Positions 21,415 through 31,658 are shown, numbered from the stretch's first letter. The stretch is 38,447 nucleotides of DNA from Chara braunii (GCA_003427395.1 BFEA01000362.1:1558186-1596632); one strand, 5' to 3'. Made by a program: numbers and translations. Notes: generated by a model not told the origin, from the letters alone.

Positions 21415-22197
21415 GTGGCGTCCTTTGTTAGCATGTAATACGTAGTATAACTTGGTCTTGTACTTGGACCGGGCGTCGTCCTTTATTAGAATTTAGATCT
21501 TTAAATAGCATAATAGTGTACCTAGACTAGGAGTGGTTTATTGTTGGAACTGGAGCGTGTTGTGTAACTTGGTGACTATAGAAGAGGGGCTAGAACAGAT
21601 TATTGGGACTATAATAAGTGAGGGTACCTTGGTTGGTCCCTTGCCTTGTTCCGCTGGTTTGTAGTTTGGTTGGGCCTAATTTGGGCCTTCTGTGGGCTGT
21701 AATCCAGTACCTTGCCCCGACGAATAGTTTTGGGTTGAGTATCGTTGCCGTGTTGACTTGACTAAGGCAGGTCCTGGCAGGGTTTGATCTTGTGTAGCTT
21801 GTTTGCGGATTGTTTGCTGTCTCAGTAGCAGTAGGGTAGGTTCGAAGGGTCGGATGGAATGAGGTTGAGAACTGGGCTAAATAGTGGAGCATACGTGTAG
21901 TCTGCCCTCTTTCGCCTAAGTGGCGCCGACATGACTACGGGAGTGATTCGGGATGCATCGGTGGTTCGGGGAGTGTGTCACTGGTTTGGTCATGTCCATC
22001 TTCTCATCAAACAACTCTATCTACGTTTTTCATGATGACGACCACAGTTAACCCACCACTGGTTAGCGTGTGTCAAATTTTAGCAAGATGAAAATGCTTA
22101 AATAATGATCATACAGTTGTGTTGGTTTTGTCCAGAATGTTGTTTACTGTGTGCTGAGTGTGCATTAGTGTGTTGAGCGGGCAGTTCATAACATCCT
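21415..22197 (+). repeat. PLE-1 5' pseudo-LTR (783 bp)
   Basis: Aligns over its whole length with 26922-27698. It starts inside a ~58-bp repeat unit (partial unit, then one full unit at 21431-21488) and ends ...CATAACATCCT. Relative to the 3' copy it carries an 11-bp insertion (GTCCTGGCAGG, about 21770). The left end is probably truncated, because the 3' copy has further units before the corresponding point. No hammerhead core (CUGANGA plus GAAA with paired stems) was found on either strand. Confidence 0.9.
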
Positions 22198-22347
22198 ACT
22201 ATCAAAGGTCGTAACCAACTGGGCGATTGTACCCAGCGGAGGTGGCGGTTTACGTACGAGGAGAGAAAGCTGCGAGGGACTGATTTCGAGGAAGTTGACG
22301 AAGCAGAGTTAACCGGCTGGTTAGTGCGAGTTGAGACGAGATTCGTT

Positions 22348-22575
22348 ATGAGTGATGAAGGAAAATCGAGACGCGGAAATGAAGGCGGTGCTTCGATTCC
22401 GCCAGATTGGCGTAGGTGTTATAAGTGTGGGGAAGGAGGATACTTCATCCGTGATTGTGTCGAGTATTGGAGAGCGAGGGCGCAAGGAAGGACGTTTCTG
22501 CGTTGCCACTTGTACGCACCCTCGTACGAGTATGGATTCGTACTCTTGTACTCGTACGCTAGGGGCCCCGTACAA

Positions 22576-22609
<34 letters not shown>

Positions 22610-23892
22610 CGGTAGTGTTTTTTTCCCCCCCCTCAAATTCTAATAAGAATCTGAAGATGAAGCTCAGCCAAATGTTGCTTGTTTTGTGCTGTTGCATCAC
22701 ATATGTTTTTTTCGGATTTTTGTGATGACTTTTTTTTTTCGCTTTTTCGTACGGGGGCGTACAAGACGTACAGGTTCCCGTACAGATCCCGTACAGATAT
22801 TACCTGTACGTTTCGTACGGAAAGGCCCCGTATGTGTACTCTATGCAACGTGGTGAAGTTTGTTCCATCGGCACTACCGACAACTTAGATGAGGACGGGT
22901 AGAATGACCACGGGGGCGAGAACTTAAGTTTGCGTAGGAGTCGGTCAACTGATAGCGGGAACGAACAAAGTATGGAGAATACCGATGCCCTCATGAGGGA
23001 GTATTTTGCGCAGATGGTGGAAGAACGACGAGAGAGGATCGAACGTGAAAGGGAGGTGGAGAGACGGAGGATAGAGGATGAGGCAAGACGGGAGAAAGAA
23101 TCAAGGAAAACATTAAGGGAAGAACAAAGACTTCGACACGAGGAAGAGCGGGATGCACGATTGATGCAGATCATACATAGTCAGATGAGAAAGGATCAGG
23201 ACGAGGAAGTAGAACATTATGAGCACAGAGGAAAAAGACAACCGAAGACGGCGGGTCGTGTAGATGCAGTGTATGAAGAGAAAGAACGACTGCGAAGATG
23301 GATTGCACATTGAACGAACGGGATTGCGGAATAAGAAGATGAAGCACTGTTGGCACTTCGAAGGCAAGCAGTGAAGCTTGAGCTTCTGGAGAAAAGGAAA
23401 CGCGGTCCCGACTTACCGGTAGGGAATAGTCTTCCGATGACTACTCCTGAGAAGAGATCCTATATGAAGATATCTGAGGAAGCGAAGGCGCGTAGCGAAT
23501 CGATCAAAGAAGATCAAACCAGAGACATCGCTACATCAAGTACACCTTCGAAGATCGATCTTAGACTACCCTTGAAGCACATCATGGCATCATGTGGGCC
23601 AGGGGGCAAGGAGAAATTTGAGCAAGAATGCCACGAGTTTTACAATGCGCTAGCTATGGATGAACTGAAGGAAGCTTGTCGTCGAGAGAAGGTTGCATAT
23701 GGTAATCGTGAGCTAGTGATCAAGTGCCTGATTATTCGGAGATCGGTAGTGGCCTACGACCCTTTAAATATTCCACTACCAACAACGCCACGTATCGCTA
23801 TAAGATCAAGCAAAGGAGTGACTATTAAGGATGAAGCGAAGCTCGGGACTTCGGAGTCAAACCAGTCCTTCAGTGACGATGGCTTGGAGTGA
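22348..23892 (+). pseudogene. PLE-1 N-terminal region: zinc knuckle, coiled coil, SAP-like motif
   Basis: The first ATG after the pseudo-LTR is at 22348. About 19 residues in is a zinc-knuckle segment, CYKCGEGGYFIRDC, with the spacing C-x2-C-x4-Y-x4-C: Tyr (TAC) stands where the family has His. Low-complexity and GTAC-rich DNA then breaks the frame (22506-22910, TAG 22900). From 22930 the same frame resumes with about 125 very charged Arg/Glu residues predicted to be coiled coil. TGA 23311 (Arg codon CGA likely) and TAA 23332 (CAA likely) interrupt it before a third segment to 23892. That segment contains a SAP-like helix pair (MDELKEACRREKVAYGNREL) of the sort that binds DNA. Inferred role: nucleic-acid binding and multimerisation before the endonuclease, comparable to a Gag/ORF1 function. 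Confidence 0.6.
22506..22850. repeat. GTAC-dense sequence flanking a long T-run
   Basis: GTAC occurs about 14 times in 345 bp, mostly as CGTAC. Six copies lie left and eight right of a T-rich block (T-run about 22577-22604). Chance expectation is one or two. It lies inside the PLE-1 coding region between zinc knuckle and coiled coil and breaks the frame, so it is probably an insertion or expanded repeat. Confidence 0.7.
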
Positions 23893-24054
23893 GGAGTTTA
23901 TCATCGCGACGACCTTCCTGATAGGGCGAAAAAATTGAAAAAAACTTAGCAATCAATGACAGTTAATCCATGGTAAGTGTAAGGCGGAGGAGGAGTTTAG
24001 AGCAGTTACAATTGGATTGATATTGACGGGAAGGGTGAGTTGGGGGATAAACTT

Positions 24055-24598
24055 GTGAACTACTGGAAAGATGAGGTAGAGAAAGGGACATTTGACTTGT
24101 CAGAACCTAAGACTTGGTGTGTATGTTTTGGTATCGCCTTGGTATAAGCAAGTTTCTATCGGTTTGACTGAAAGGAGTCTTTGGGCACGATTGCGGGAAC
24201 ACTATCGTCAAGGTCGGGGGCGGAGTAAACGAGCTGGGACGGTATATAATTGGTTGGGTAAGGTAGGGGCTCATAAGTGCGTCGCCCTACCGTTGTTCAT
24301 AAATACGGTTAGGAAGGAATTGGAAGTCGTAGAAACTGCGCTAATCAAGCACTGGTCACCATCGCTTGATGTACGATCGGTGAAGTCAAGAAGGGCAACC
24401 AAGAAATCAAAACACCGGCCTGGGAAGAAAGAAAGGAGAAAGTGGACAGGTGTGGTGGATGTGAGAACGTATGAATATAGAAGAGACTGCGGGAAATTAT
24501 TGGAACTACATGTAGATGGAACAAAGGATAGTACAGTGAGAATTGTGGAACTGTTGCGTGGTCTGACACAACGGAAGGGTGATGTTAAAATATTGTGA
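24055..24598 (+). pseudogene. PLE-1 GIY-YIG endonuclease domain
   Basis: This domain nicks target DNA to prime reverse transcription. A lead-in segment (VNYWKDEVEKGTFDLSEP, about 24055-24108) is in a different frame from the domain, so a frameshift lies near 24108. Then LGVYVLVSPW (the GIY strand), VSIGLTERSLWARLREHY (the YIG strand, with Ser replacing the usual Tyr, and the catalytic Arg helix), and VETALIKHWSPSLD (containing the metal-binding Glu). A basic tail follows (KKSKHRPGKKERRKW). I see no CCHH zinc motif beside the domain, which agrees with the Chlamys subgroup. The frame closes with TGA at 24596. All core catalytic residues appear present apart from the YIG Tyr. Confidence 0.85.
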
Positions 24599-26880
24599 GC
24601 AATGGAGGGAAGACGTGGGCAGACGGATGGAAATTGATAAGGAGGCTTTTTGGAGAGACTCAGGTGAAGTACCAACGAGGAACAAGACCGATGAGACAGT
24701 GCAAAAGGTTGTTTGAAACCGAGGGGGCGGTTATACTTTGCAAAGTCTTGGAAGCCTCCCCCGTGTTGCTGGCACTGAAAGATGACATGGTGAACTTCAA
24801 GATGTTCAGGAATAGACGGAAGCAGAAGGAACTCTACGGGAAAGGTCTGACCGAGCTGATCCAATACTATAGTGTCGTGAGGACATTTACTATGAAGCAT
24901 ACCAGATCGCAGGCACGTTGTATGACTTCAAGAGTTGTACGTAACAAGTTCAGTATTAGCGTGAGGACACGGATCATTGTGAAAGAGTACAATACGACGA
25001 GAGGATTAAGAAAAGTGAGGTGATGAAAGTAGTGAGGAGAAAGGTTGGAGGTCTGACTATGGAAGGTGCTGTGAAGGAAATGGTAAGGCGTCGGGCACGT
25101 GTTGTTTGGAAGAAGAACCCTAATGTCGGTGACATCCTCCACAACCATCGACAATTTGCGTCGATTCATGCTTCCAGCTGTGTGTGTGCTGGTTTGCCCT
25201 ACCCCAAGATGAGCGGGCACGTGCATTTCCGGATTAGCGAGTTTGTGGATGCTCCAGGGATTGGGAAGAACGCGAAGAATATACCTAGATATGAGGAGCA
25301 TCACAAAGAGGAAGTATTGAGCCTCAGGGAGGAACTAACAGAGGCTTTCTGTTCTTGGGGGATGGGTATGAAACTCGCCAGGGAAGAGCTCAGCTGCACA
25401 TACAAAGAAGTCGAATGTTGCTTTGTAAAGAATCAAGATCATGGGTTTGAGAACGGTATGGAGGTGGTGACGTCACTAAGAGACAAGTTGGAGGGCCTAG
25501 TCCGAGTGCCGTTGGATCGGAACCCTGGTGACACACTGGTCTTGTGCCCAAGAACATACGACAAAGGTAGGGAGGATACCTTCCTGCTAAGTAATGGATA
25601 TCGCCTATGTACTCTTGAATCTTGATGAAGGGCAACTGCTCGCGTGTGAGAAGAGGGGGTTAGCAGCTCACGAGAAGTGGGACAATAAGGGCAAAGTTGG
25701 GAGTGCTTATGCACTGCCCAAACACAAAGATACTGGGAAGTACCGCCCAATTTGCCCCGCTTTTAGTGAGCCAACTGTCAAGGCATGTAAGATAGTGGCA
25801 AAGGGAATCAATGGACTATTGTTCTCTCTGCCCGAGTCCGGGCACTTTAACCTGAGGTCGGTGTCGGGCCTGAAGAATAGACTGAAGCAATTGAATAACA
25901 GACTAGGGAAGAGTAGGAGAGATGTTGAGATCTTGGGAGCATCGTACGATATCAAGGATATGTTTAGTTGCCTTCCGCATGCGACAATCAGATAGGCGAT
26001 TGAATGGGCAGTTTGGTGGTTTTCCGACAAAGGATTCCACGGGATTTTGTGCAGAGACGAGGGAGAGGGGCTAGACTGAGCAAGAGTCTTCATATCGAAG
26101 ATTTTCTCTTTGTTTCTTTCAAGTACATCGTGTCTGTTGTAGCATTCGAATTGGAATTCTGTTTTACCAAAGCATGCGGGATCTTACTGCAACAGGTCAT
26201 TGGCATACCTATGGGGAAGAGCTAGAGTCCCCCATTGGCATGCCTCATGTGTGCGAAGAGTGAGTGGCATTTCCTTATTTCTTTGGGCAGCCAGAAGCGG
26301 ACGTTTGGGGTATGAGATTTGTGGATGACGTGTCTGTGTTTGCTGCCTATAACCCAAGGAAAATCGGGGATAAGGCAAAGGCACAGAAGGCGCTGGCATC
26401 GTTTGAAGGGTGCAATGACAAACCGCTAACCCTCAAACAAACCGACGAAGGAAGGGAAAGCTGGACTTTCTTGGGTTGCAGACTAACGATACGCCAGGAG
26501 TTTCCCTTCCTCGGGACGGTGCAAATTCCGAAAAACGAACAACAGTTGAAGGAAGGGATTGAGTTACCGTTTCGTACGCTTCAGGATTTCCATTCGTGGT
26601 CAAGTAAGAGAGAAAAAATGGCAGTCGTTACCAGTGCACTGCATCGCATTGACCAGAACTCTTACATGGGACTTGAACTGTTGGAATCCGTAGGTTGGAA
26701 TTGAGGAAGAACAACTATCCAGGGCGCTGGTTTGAGCAGGCCCTGCGAAATTTTATCCAAGACAAAGGTGCAGACCGTGCAGTTTGGAAGATGATTGCGG
26801 TGTTGCTCACGATTGGAATTGGGCGTAGACTGCTAAATGAAGTCTGTGGTGTTCTTGGACCAGGTTCTGACCTCCGGTAG
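24595..26880 (+). pseudogene. PLE-1 CxC region and reverse transcriptase
   Basis: RT of the Penelope/telomerase-related type, in at least five frames. From about 25080: ARVVWKKNPNVGDILHNHRQF, then the CxC motif (Cys-Val-Cys, 25179-25187) followed by GHVHFRISEF. At about 25500 is VPLDRNPGDTLVLCP, and at about 25700-25830 the fingers (AYALPKHKDTGKYRPICP). Motif A is SYDIKDMFSCLPH (Asp codon 25948), motif B GIPMGKS followed by a TAG (26223) and SPPLACLMCAKSEW in the same frame, and motif C MRFVDDVSVF (Asp codons 26324 and 26327). A thumb segment LRKNNYPGRWFEQAL (about 26700) closes the domain. All three catalytic aspartates remain. The last codons (GPGSDLR, TAG 26878) lie in a degraded copy of the 58-bp pseudo-LTR unit, so the RT end overlaps the terminal repeat. 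Confidence 0.88.
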
Positions 26881-27698
26881 CATGTAGCCCGTGGTATAAC
26901 CGGGTGATGTACATGGACCAGGTGTTGTCCTTCGTTAGCATGTAGTACGTAGTATAACTTGGTCTTGTACCTGGACCTGGCATCGTCCTTTGTTAGAGTC
27001 TAGATTTTCAAATAGCATAATAGTGTACCTAGACTAGAAGTGGTTCATTGTTGGAACTGGAGCATGTTGTGTAACTCGGTGACTATATCTAGAAAAGGTG
27101 CTAGAACAGATTACCGGGACTATAATAAGCAAGGGTACCTCAGTTGGCCCCTTGCCTTGTTCCGCTGGTTTGTAGTTTGGTTGGGCCTAATTTGGTCCTT
27201 CTGTGGGCTGTAGTCCGGTACCTTGCCCCGACGAATAGTTTTGGGCTGAGTACCGTTGCCGTGTCGACTTGGCTAAGGCAGGGTTTGATCTTGTGTAGCT
27301 TGTTTGCAGATTGTTTGCCGTCTCAGTAGCAGTAGGGTAGGTTCGAAGGGTCCGATGAAATGAGGTTGACAACCGGGCTAAATAGTGGAGCATACGTGTA
27401 GTCTGCCCTCTTTCGCCTAAGTGGCGCCGACATGACTACGGGAGTGATTCGGGATGCATCAGTTGTTCGGGGAGTGTGTCGGTGGTTTGGTCATGTCCGT
27501 CTTCTCATCAAACAACTCCATCTATGTTTTTCATGATGACGACCACAGTTAACCCACCACTGGTTAGCGTGTGTCAAATTTTAGAAAGATGAAGATGCTT
27601 AAATGATGATCATACAGCTGTGTTGGATTTGCCCAGAATGTTGTTTAATGTGTGCTGAGTGTGCATTAGTGTGTTGAGTGGGCAGTTCATAACATCCT
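26880..27698 (+). repeat. PLE-1 3' pseudo-LTR with 58-bp tandem units
   Basis: Two adjacent 58-bp units, each starting GCATGTAG and ending TTA, lie at 26880-26937 and 26938-26995, with a degraded earlier piece overlapping the RT stop. From 26922 onward the sequence matches the 5' copy to its end (CATAACATCCT, 27698). Most differences between the copies are transitions. Confidence 0.88.
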
Positions 27699-27708
27699 GT
27701 GTGGCGAG
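27699..27708. repeat. Candidate 3' target-site duplication of PLE-1
   Basis: GTGTGGCGAG, directly abutting the 3' pseudo-LTR and matching 21405-21414 at nine of ten positions. Confidence 0.65.
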
Positions 27709-27750
27709 CCCCATAGTATTGTGTTCATGACGAACTTTCGCCGTTGCTTT

Positions 27751-28175
27751 TTTTTTTTTTTTTTGTCGGAAAGACTTCCCTGGCCAGTGCTAGGGGTGCT
27801 GACAAGAGCAGACACCCCTAGCACTCCCTAGGAGGCTCCATCTATTGGTAGGGAGCAGCACCTGCTGCTGGAAAGCGGGTCCAGCGTCCCTGAACATGGT
27901 ATCAATCGAAGAACATCTGAAAGCAAGACGGAATAGCTGATATAGCATAATCTTCTTTATGTTTTCATATTTTTGAATCATCATTCTCATTAGCTTCATT
28001 ATCTATGGTATTATCAGTATCATCAGTATCATCATGGTCATCATCATTCGAGGATCGCTAAGCCCGGTTCTCAGCATTTCCCGTTCGATCACTCCGGGCA
28101 GACTGTGAGGACCCTGGCCTCAATCTTATTATTGGAAATGTCAGCCTTGGGCACCGGGCCCGTTTGGCTGTCAGC
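27751..28175 (-). mobile_element. Short non-autonomous retroposon, ~430 bp
   Basis: Read on -: a GGGCCCGGTGCCCAAGGCT start (about 28173), a (GAT)-rich microsatellite (about 28046-28000), TTATGCTATATCAGC (about 27950), GGGACGCTGGACCCG (about 27893), CCAATAG, then a hairpin with a perfect 13-bp stem (27797-27809 with 27824-27836) and poly(A) (T27750-27767 on +). Blocks of it recur at 17533-17690 (3' tail) and 19013-19230 (start and GAT region). No coding capacity. It is SINE-like in build, but I did not find an RNA polymerase III promoter or a target duplication. Confidence 0.6.
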
Positions 28176-28552
28176 ATTGACTACCCCAGTGGACCTGGGG
28201 GCTTAACTGCGTAGTTTTTTTCCGGAAGTTTCTGCCTCTTCAAACTCCGAGGAGATACCAGATCCTTCATTCATTGCACTAACAACCCCCTTCCTTTTCT
28301 CTCACTTTCCTCCCTCCCCATACCATGACGATCTCACGACAGAAAACTCCGAGGGAGGGAAGAGATCTGGGAAGTCTGAGAGGGGTCTCACGGGGACAGA
28401 TAGGTCTGAGAGAATCCAATGGTGAAAGGAGAGGGTATACTCTATAACCAACGTTTCCTGCTCCTCAACATCACGCAAACTTTAAGCCAAATTTCGCATG
28501 ACTACAAGATTTAAACCACCGGTACTTCCTAGAGTCATGCCCGTTAACGCAC
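28176..28552. other. No gene; small hairpin near the left end
   Basis: A short inverted repeat, CCCCAGTGGACCTGGGG, lies at about 28185. Otherwise nothing is recognised. Confidence 0.5.
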
Positions 28553-28702
28553 CACGATTTTAGGAAATGAACAAGCTACTACAGGAGCGCCCAAATTCAT
28601 CCGACTAGAAATGTTTCTACTCTTCGCCATGATTTTAGGAAACGTACGGGCTATTAGAGGAGTGTCAAAATTCATCCGACTATAAATGTTTCTACTCTTT
28701 TT
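28553..28702. repeat. Tandem duplication of a ~75-bp unit
   Basis: Two consecutive units each run from GATTTTAGGAAA through TCATCCGACTA to AATGTTTCTACTCTT (about 28553-28627 and 28628-28702), roughly 85% identical by eye. Confidence 0.85.
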
Positions 28703-29214
28703 TTTTCCGCTGCCGATAGCTTGGCCAAGAACTGGTGGTTAATGAAAACCATCATTAAAAAAGCAAACCTTTTTCAGGCCTTTTTTATTGTCACTAAAGT
28801 ATTACAGGGAACCCCGTAGCAGCCACATTTGTGCTCAAGCCTCCAACGAGGGAACATGGGGGAGCTGCACCCACCAGCAGGTGCGATACCTGCTACAGCA
28901 GGTGGGCGATACCGGCCAGGGGTCAGCCGGTAGCATCAGGACCGAGCTTCTTCGATGGGACAGTCACTGTGCCTCCCCTCCGGTCCCCTCCCCCTATGAA
29001 CATCAGCAGTCTCTGCTCAATGCCACTTGGGGGGACCAACGGCATATCTCTAGGTGGCGGGCGCCAAGCTATGAAACACCCGTGGACGCGTCCGCGGGGT
29101 CGATCTCGGATGGCGGACGCATATACGTCCGCGTCCGCGGCCAGCCTGGTCTGCACCGCGGACCCGATTTTACGTGATTTTTCCTAAATTAAATAATGGG
29201 TAAAATATATATAT
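28703..29214. other. GC-rich stretch with repeated CGTCCGCG words, no supported gene
   Basis: GGACGCGTCCGCGG and related words recur at about 29080-29160. CAGCAGGTG/CACCAGCAGG inverted words cluster at about 28870-28910. Open frames on both strands here show no recognisable domain and are probably due to the GC content. Confidence 0.45.
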
Positions 29215-29255
29215 ATATGGGGTTGTAGGGAATTTTAATCCCTACAACCCCATAT
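29215..29255. repeat. Perfect 17-bp stem hairpin
   Basis: ATATGGGGTTGTAGGGA (29215-29231) and its exact complement (29239-29255) flank a 7-base ATTTTAA loop. AT-rich, low-complexity DNA lies on both sides. It may be a minimal foldback element or the end of a MITE. Confidence 0.9.
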
Positions 29256-29514
29256 TTGTTTTTTTGGAAACATATTTTTTTTTGGAATTATCAAAAATAA
29301 AAAACAGAAAAGGTGGAGAAGAGAAATTTAAAAATAAATTAAAGAAAAAGTTTTTTTTTATTTCGGGGGGATTTTTGGTTGGCAGTTCTTTGTATTCTTC
29401 GTTTTTACGGGTTTTTTTTTTTTTTTTTTTTTCGGTGTCCTAAGGAAACAATCAACGGAATGGAAAAAAATATATATATATTTTTTTTTCCGGGCCTTTT
29501 AATATTTGTTTGTT

Positions 29515-29564
<50 letters not shown>
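29256..29564. repeat. AT-rich low-complexity DNA, T-run and (GT)n microsatellite
   Basis: T-run at about 29411-29431 and about 24 GT units at about 29517-29564. No coding signal. Confidence 0.9.
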
Positions 29565-29565
<1 letters not shown>

Positions 29566-31185
29566 AAGTGCAGAACGCAGCCATAGCAACTCAAAAGTAC
29601 GAGAACCTCTGCATGGTTCATCTCACCTTGTCATCTCACGTAGCTCCCAAGCATGTGTTATCATCATAGTACCATCACCGTCATACTTCTGCATACAGGA
29701 AGACATGGNACATTTCTCANGCAGAGGTAGCATAGCAATGGTATGTAGTCAGGAAGGAAATTGAGAGTGAGAGAAGATGAGAAGGAGAGATGATCGAGAG
29801 GGAGAGTTGAGAAAAAGATGAGAAAAGGAGGAGNAAAGGATGTAGCTGGGGGAGCATAGATGGTCTGTGCCATCAGACATTGGTGCTGTGACCAATGGAG
29901 GAGGGGTGGCGCATCCCCTTAAGCGCTTTTCGCCGTTTGNGCCTAGTCANGGCTCATCAGAGGGAGTTTTCCTCTGGCTNCCAAATGGAGNGGGTAGGAT
30001 CCAAGATTGGCATAGTGTCTGAGGAGGTATGGGATCGTACGTACCACGTGCTCATTGATGTCGCCATCTTGGATGATGTCGTTCATGGCCGCCATCATGC
30101 AGAACANCAGTGAACAGGTCGCTCGGTGCACAGATCGCAGGGGTGATCGTGTCGAGGATCAGCTGCGNNTGTCGATCTTGCGCGGAGCCGCTTGCAAACN
30201 TGAGCCAACTTTGTGGATGANGAGAGAAGAAGGAGGAAGATGATTCTGCTATGGCNGTTATNNGCAGAAGGGAGGAGTTCCCTTACCGCTATACCGTGCA
30301 CGNAGCAGATATGGGGNGGAGAGAGGATGAAGGGTAGCAGGGGGAGGGGGGAGTTGGATCAGAGGAAAATGCAGGTCCGAACGCGTGGGCACGTACTCAG
30401 TAAGCTGAGAACTTGGGAGCCCCATTGGAGTGCATAAGGTATAAGTAGGAGACAGGGGGATATGAGATCCGGTAGTGGGAGGGTGTTGTGGAGGGACGGG
30501 GGGGATAGGAGGGCATGTATTTGGAAGTAATNGTGCCATNGGGTAGGTGTGACGCGGATGTGTGTGCCATGGGGTTGGGGTGGTAGGGGGCNGGGTGCTT
30601 ATGCAGTTCATGGTGTTTGGGCGGGATTGTGGGATGGAGGTGAGGAATTGCGGGGAAGTGGTAGTAGGGCTCATGGGGGTTAGGGGGNTAGGGGGAGTAA
30701 GGTCAGGGTNATGTGCAGGCGTACGGCGGGTCTTGCCGNCTGGGGGAGTGGTCTTCGCGTTGCCGCGTTTNTGAAAAAANGCTGTNTTTGTGCGGGAAGC
30801 AAGTGGGTGGGGTGATTGTAGCTATGGCTGCCAGCAGCGTATTTTTTTTGCATGTGAGTTTTTTGTTTTTTTTGTTTTTTTTGTTTTTTTTGTTTGGCCT
30901 TCATGTGGGTGAAAGTGTCAGGGGTGCGTCGTTTCGACCGTGTGCAGAATTTTGTCCGTTTCTTTGTCTGTGTGCGCGTGTGCGCGTTTTTGGTTTTGTG
31001 TGTTTTTTTTGGGGGTGGAAGGGAAATGTGTTTTGTCTTCCATAGACTTTTTTTGGGGGGGTGGTGTGCTGAGGTCTATTTGTCTTGTGGGGGTGTATGT
31101 TTTGGAGGGGGGGGGGGGGTTATTAGTGTGGGTAATACTGGGGGTTGTTTTTATGGCTTAGTTCATATTCTTTCATATGTATATC
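29565..31185. other. No supported gene; poor base quality and G/T-rich low-complexity
   Basis: More than 20 isolated N calls lie between 29709 and 30786. The + strand is G-rich. A (T7-8 G)n tract lies at about 30846-30893 and G homopolymers at about 31044-31118. Open frames are compositional artefacts as far as I can tell. Confidence 0.6.
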
Positions 31186-31599
31186 GTCAAGCAGGGCTTG
31201 CTTGGTGAATCGTAGAAGCGAGGGGTTGTGACAAAACCGTCTCGTCAGGGTTCTTTCGATTTATCAGGAGGCTGGTCATGAATATATATATATATCGTCA
31301 AATAGAACTGCCCGGTAAACCGTAGGCAGAGAGGGAGAAGAGGACATATAGATATATATATATATATATATACATATATCGTCAAACAGAACTGCCCGGT
31401 AAACTGTAGGCAGAGAGGGAGAAGACAACAAACGAGGGGCTGTGACAAATTGTTTCGTCGGAGTAATACATATATATATATATATATATGCATATCTGTG
31501 TATATAGTCAAACAGAGGTGCCCAGTAGGCAGAGAGGAGGGGAAAAAAAAGTTCAGCAACCGGGGGGTTGTGACGACCTGCTTCGACGGTGTGTTAGTG

Positions 31600-31600
<1 letters not shown>
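31186..31600 (+). repeat. ~90-bp repeat units in (TA)n, left array (downstream of PLE-2)
   Basis: Four units begin at about 31186, 31296, 31378 and 31507. The consensus order is CGTCAAACAGAACTGCCCGG, TAAACCGTAGGCAGAGAGGG, AGAAG..., GAGGGGCTGTGACAAA, TTTCGTC. The third unit is the most complete; the first is diverged and the second is cut short. They are separated by (TA)n. The same units in the same orientation recur at 37746-38230, so they may be remnants of direct terminal repeats of PLE-2. Confidence 0.75.

Positions 31601-31605
<5 letters not shown>

Positions 31606-31658
<53 letters not shown>

Larger units (their letters stand above)
21415..27698 (+). mobile_element. PLE-1: Penelope-like retroelement, N-terminal endonuclease type, with pseudo-LTRs
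   Basis: A 6.3-kb element bounded by ~780-bp direct repeats and a 10-bp near-perfect target duplication. Internal coding fragments on + run zinc knuckle, coiled coil, SAP-like motif, GIY-YIG endonuclease, CxC motif, RT. Known: the Chlamys/Naiad PLE clade (Craig and colleagues, 2021) has GIY-YIG placed before the RT, joined by a short CxC-containing region, carries pseudo-LTRs, and lacks hammerhead ribozymes. All of these agree here. It is not an LTR retrotransposon: there are no TG...CA ends, primer-binding site, protease or integrase. Repeat divergence by eye is about 6-8% plus small indels, so the insertion is not recent. At least ten stops or frame changes make it inactive. Confidence 0.88.

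Noticed and set aside
21820-21850. Pol III B-box-like GGTTCGAAGGG in the pseudo-LTR
   Set aside because: It differs from the B-box consensus at the end, and no A box at the right distance was found.
21415-27698. LTR retrotransposon
   Set aside because: The repeats do not begin TG or end CA. There is no primer-binding site, protease, RNase H or integrase, and the RT and GIY-YIG are of PLE type.
30258-30674. Pro/Thr-rich minus-strand open frame
   Set aside because: G-rich, N-containing low-complexity sequence; no domain and not trustworthy.
31186-31600. CRISPR-like array
   Set aside because: Units are degenerate, their separators are microsatellites rather than unique spacers, and the genome is eukaryotic.
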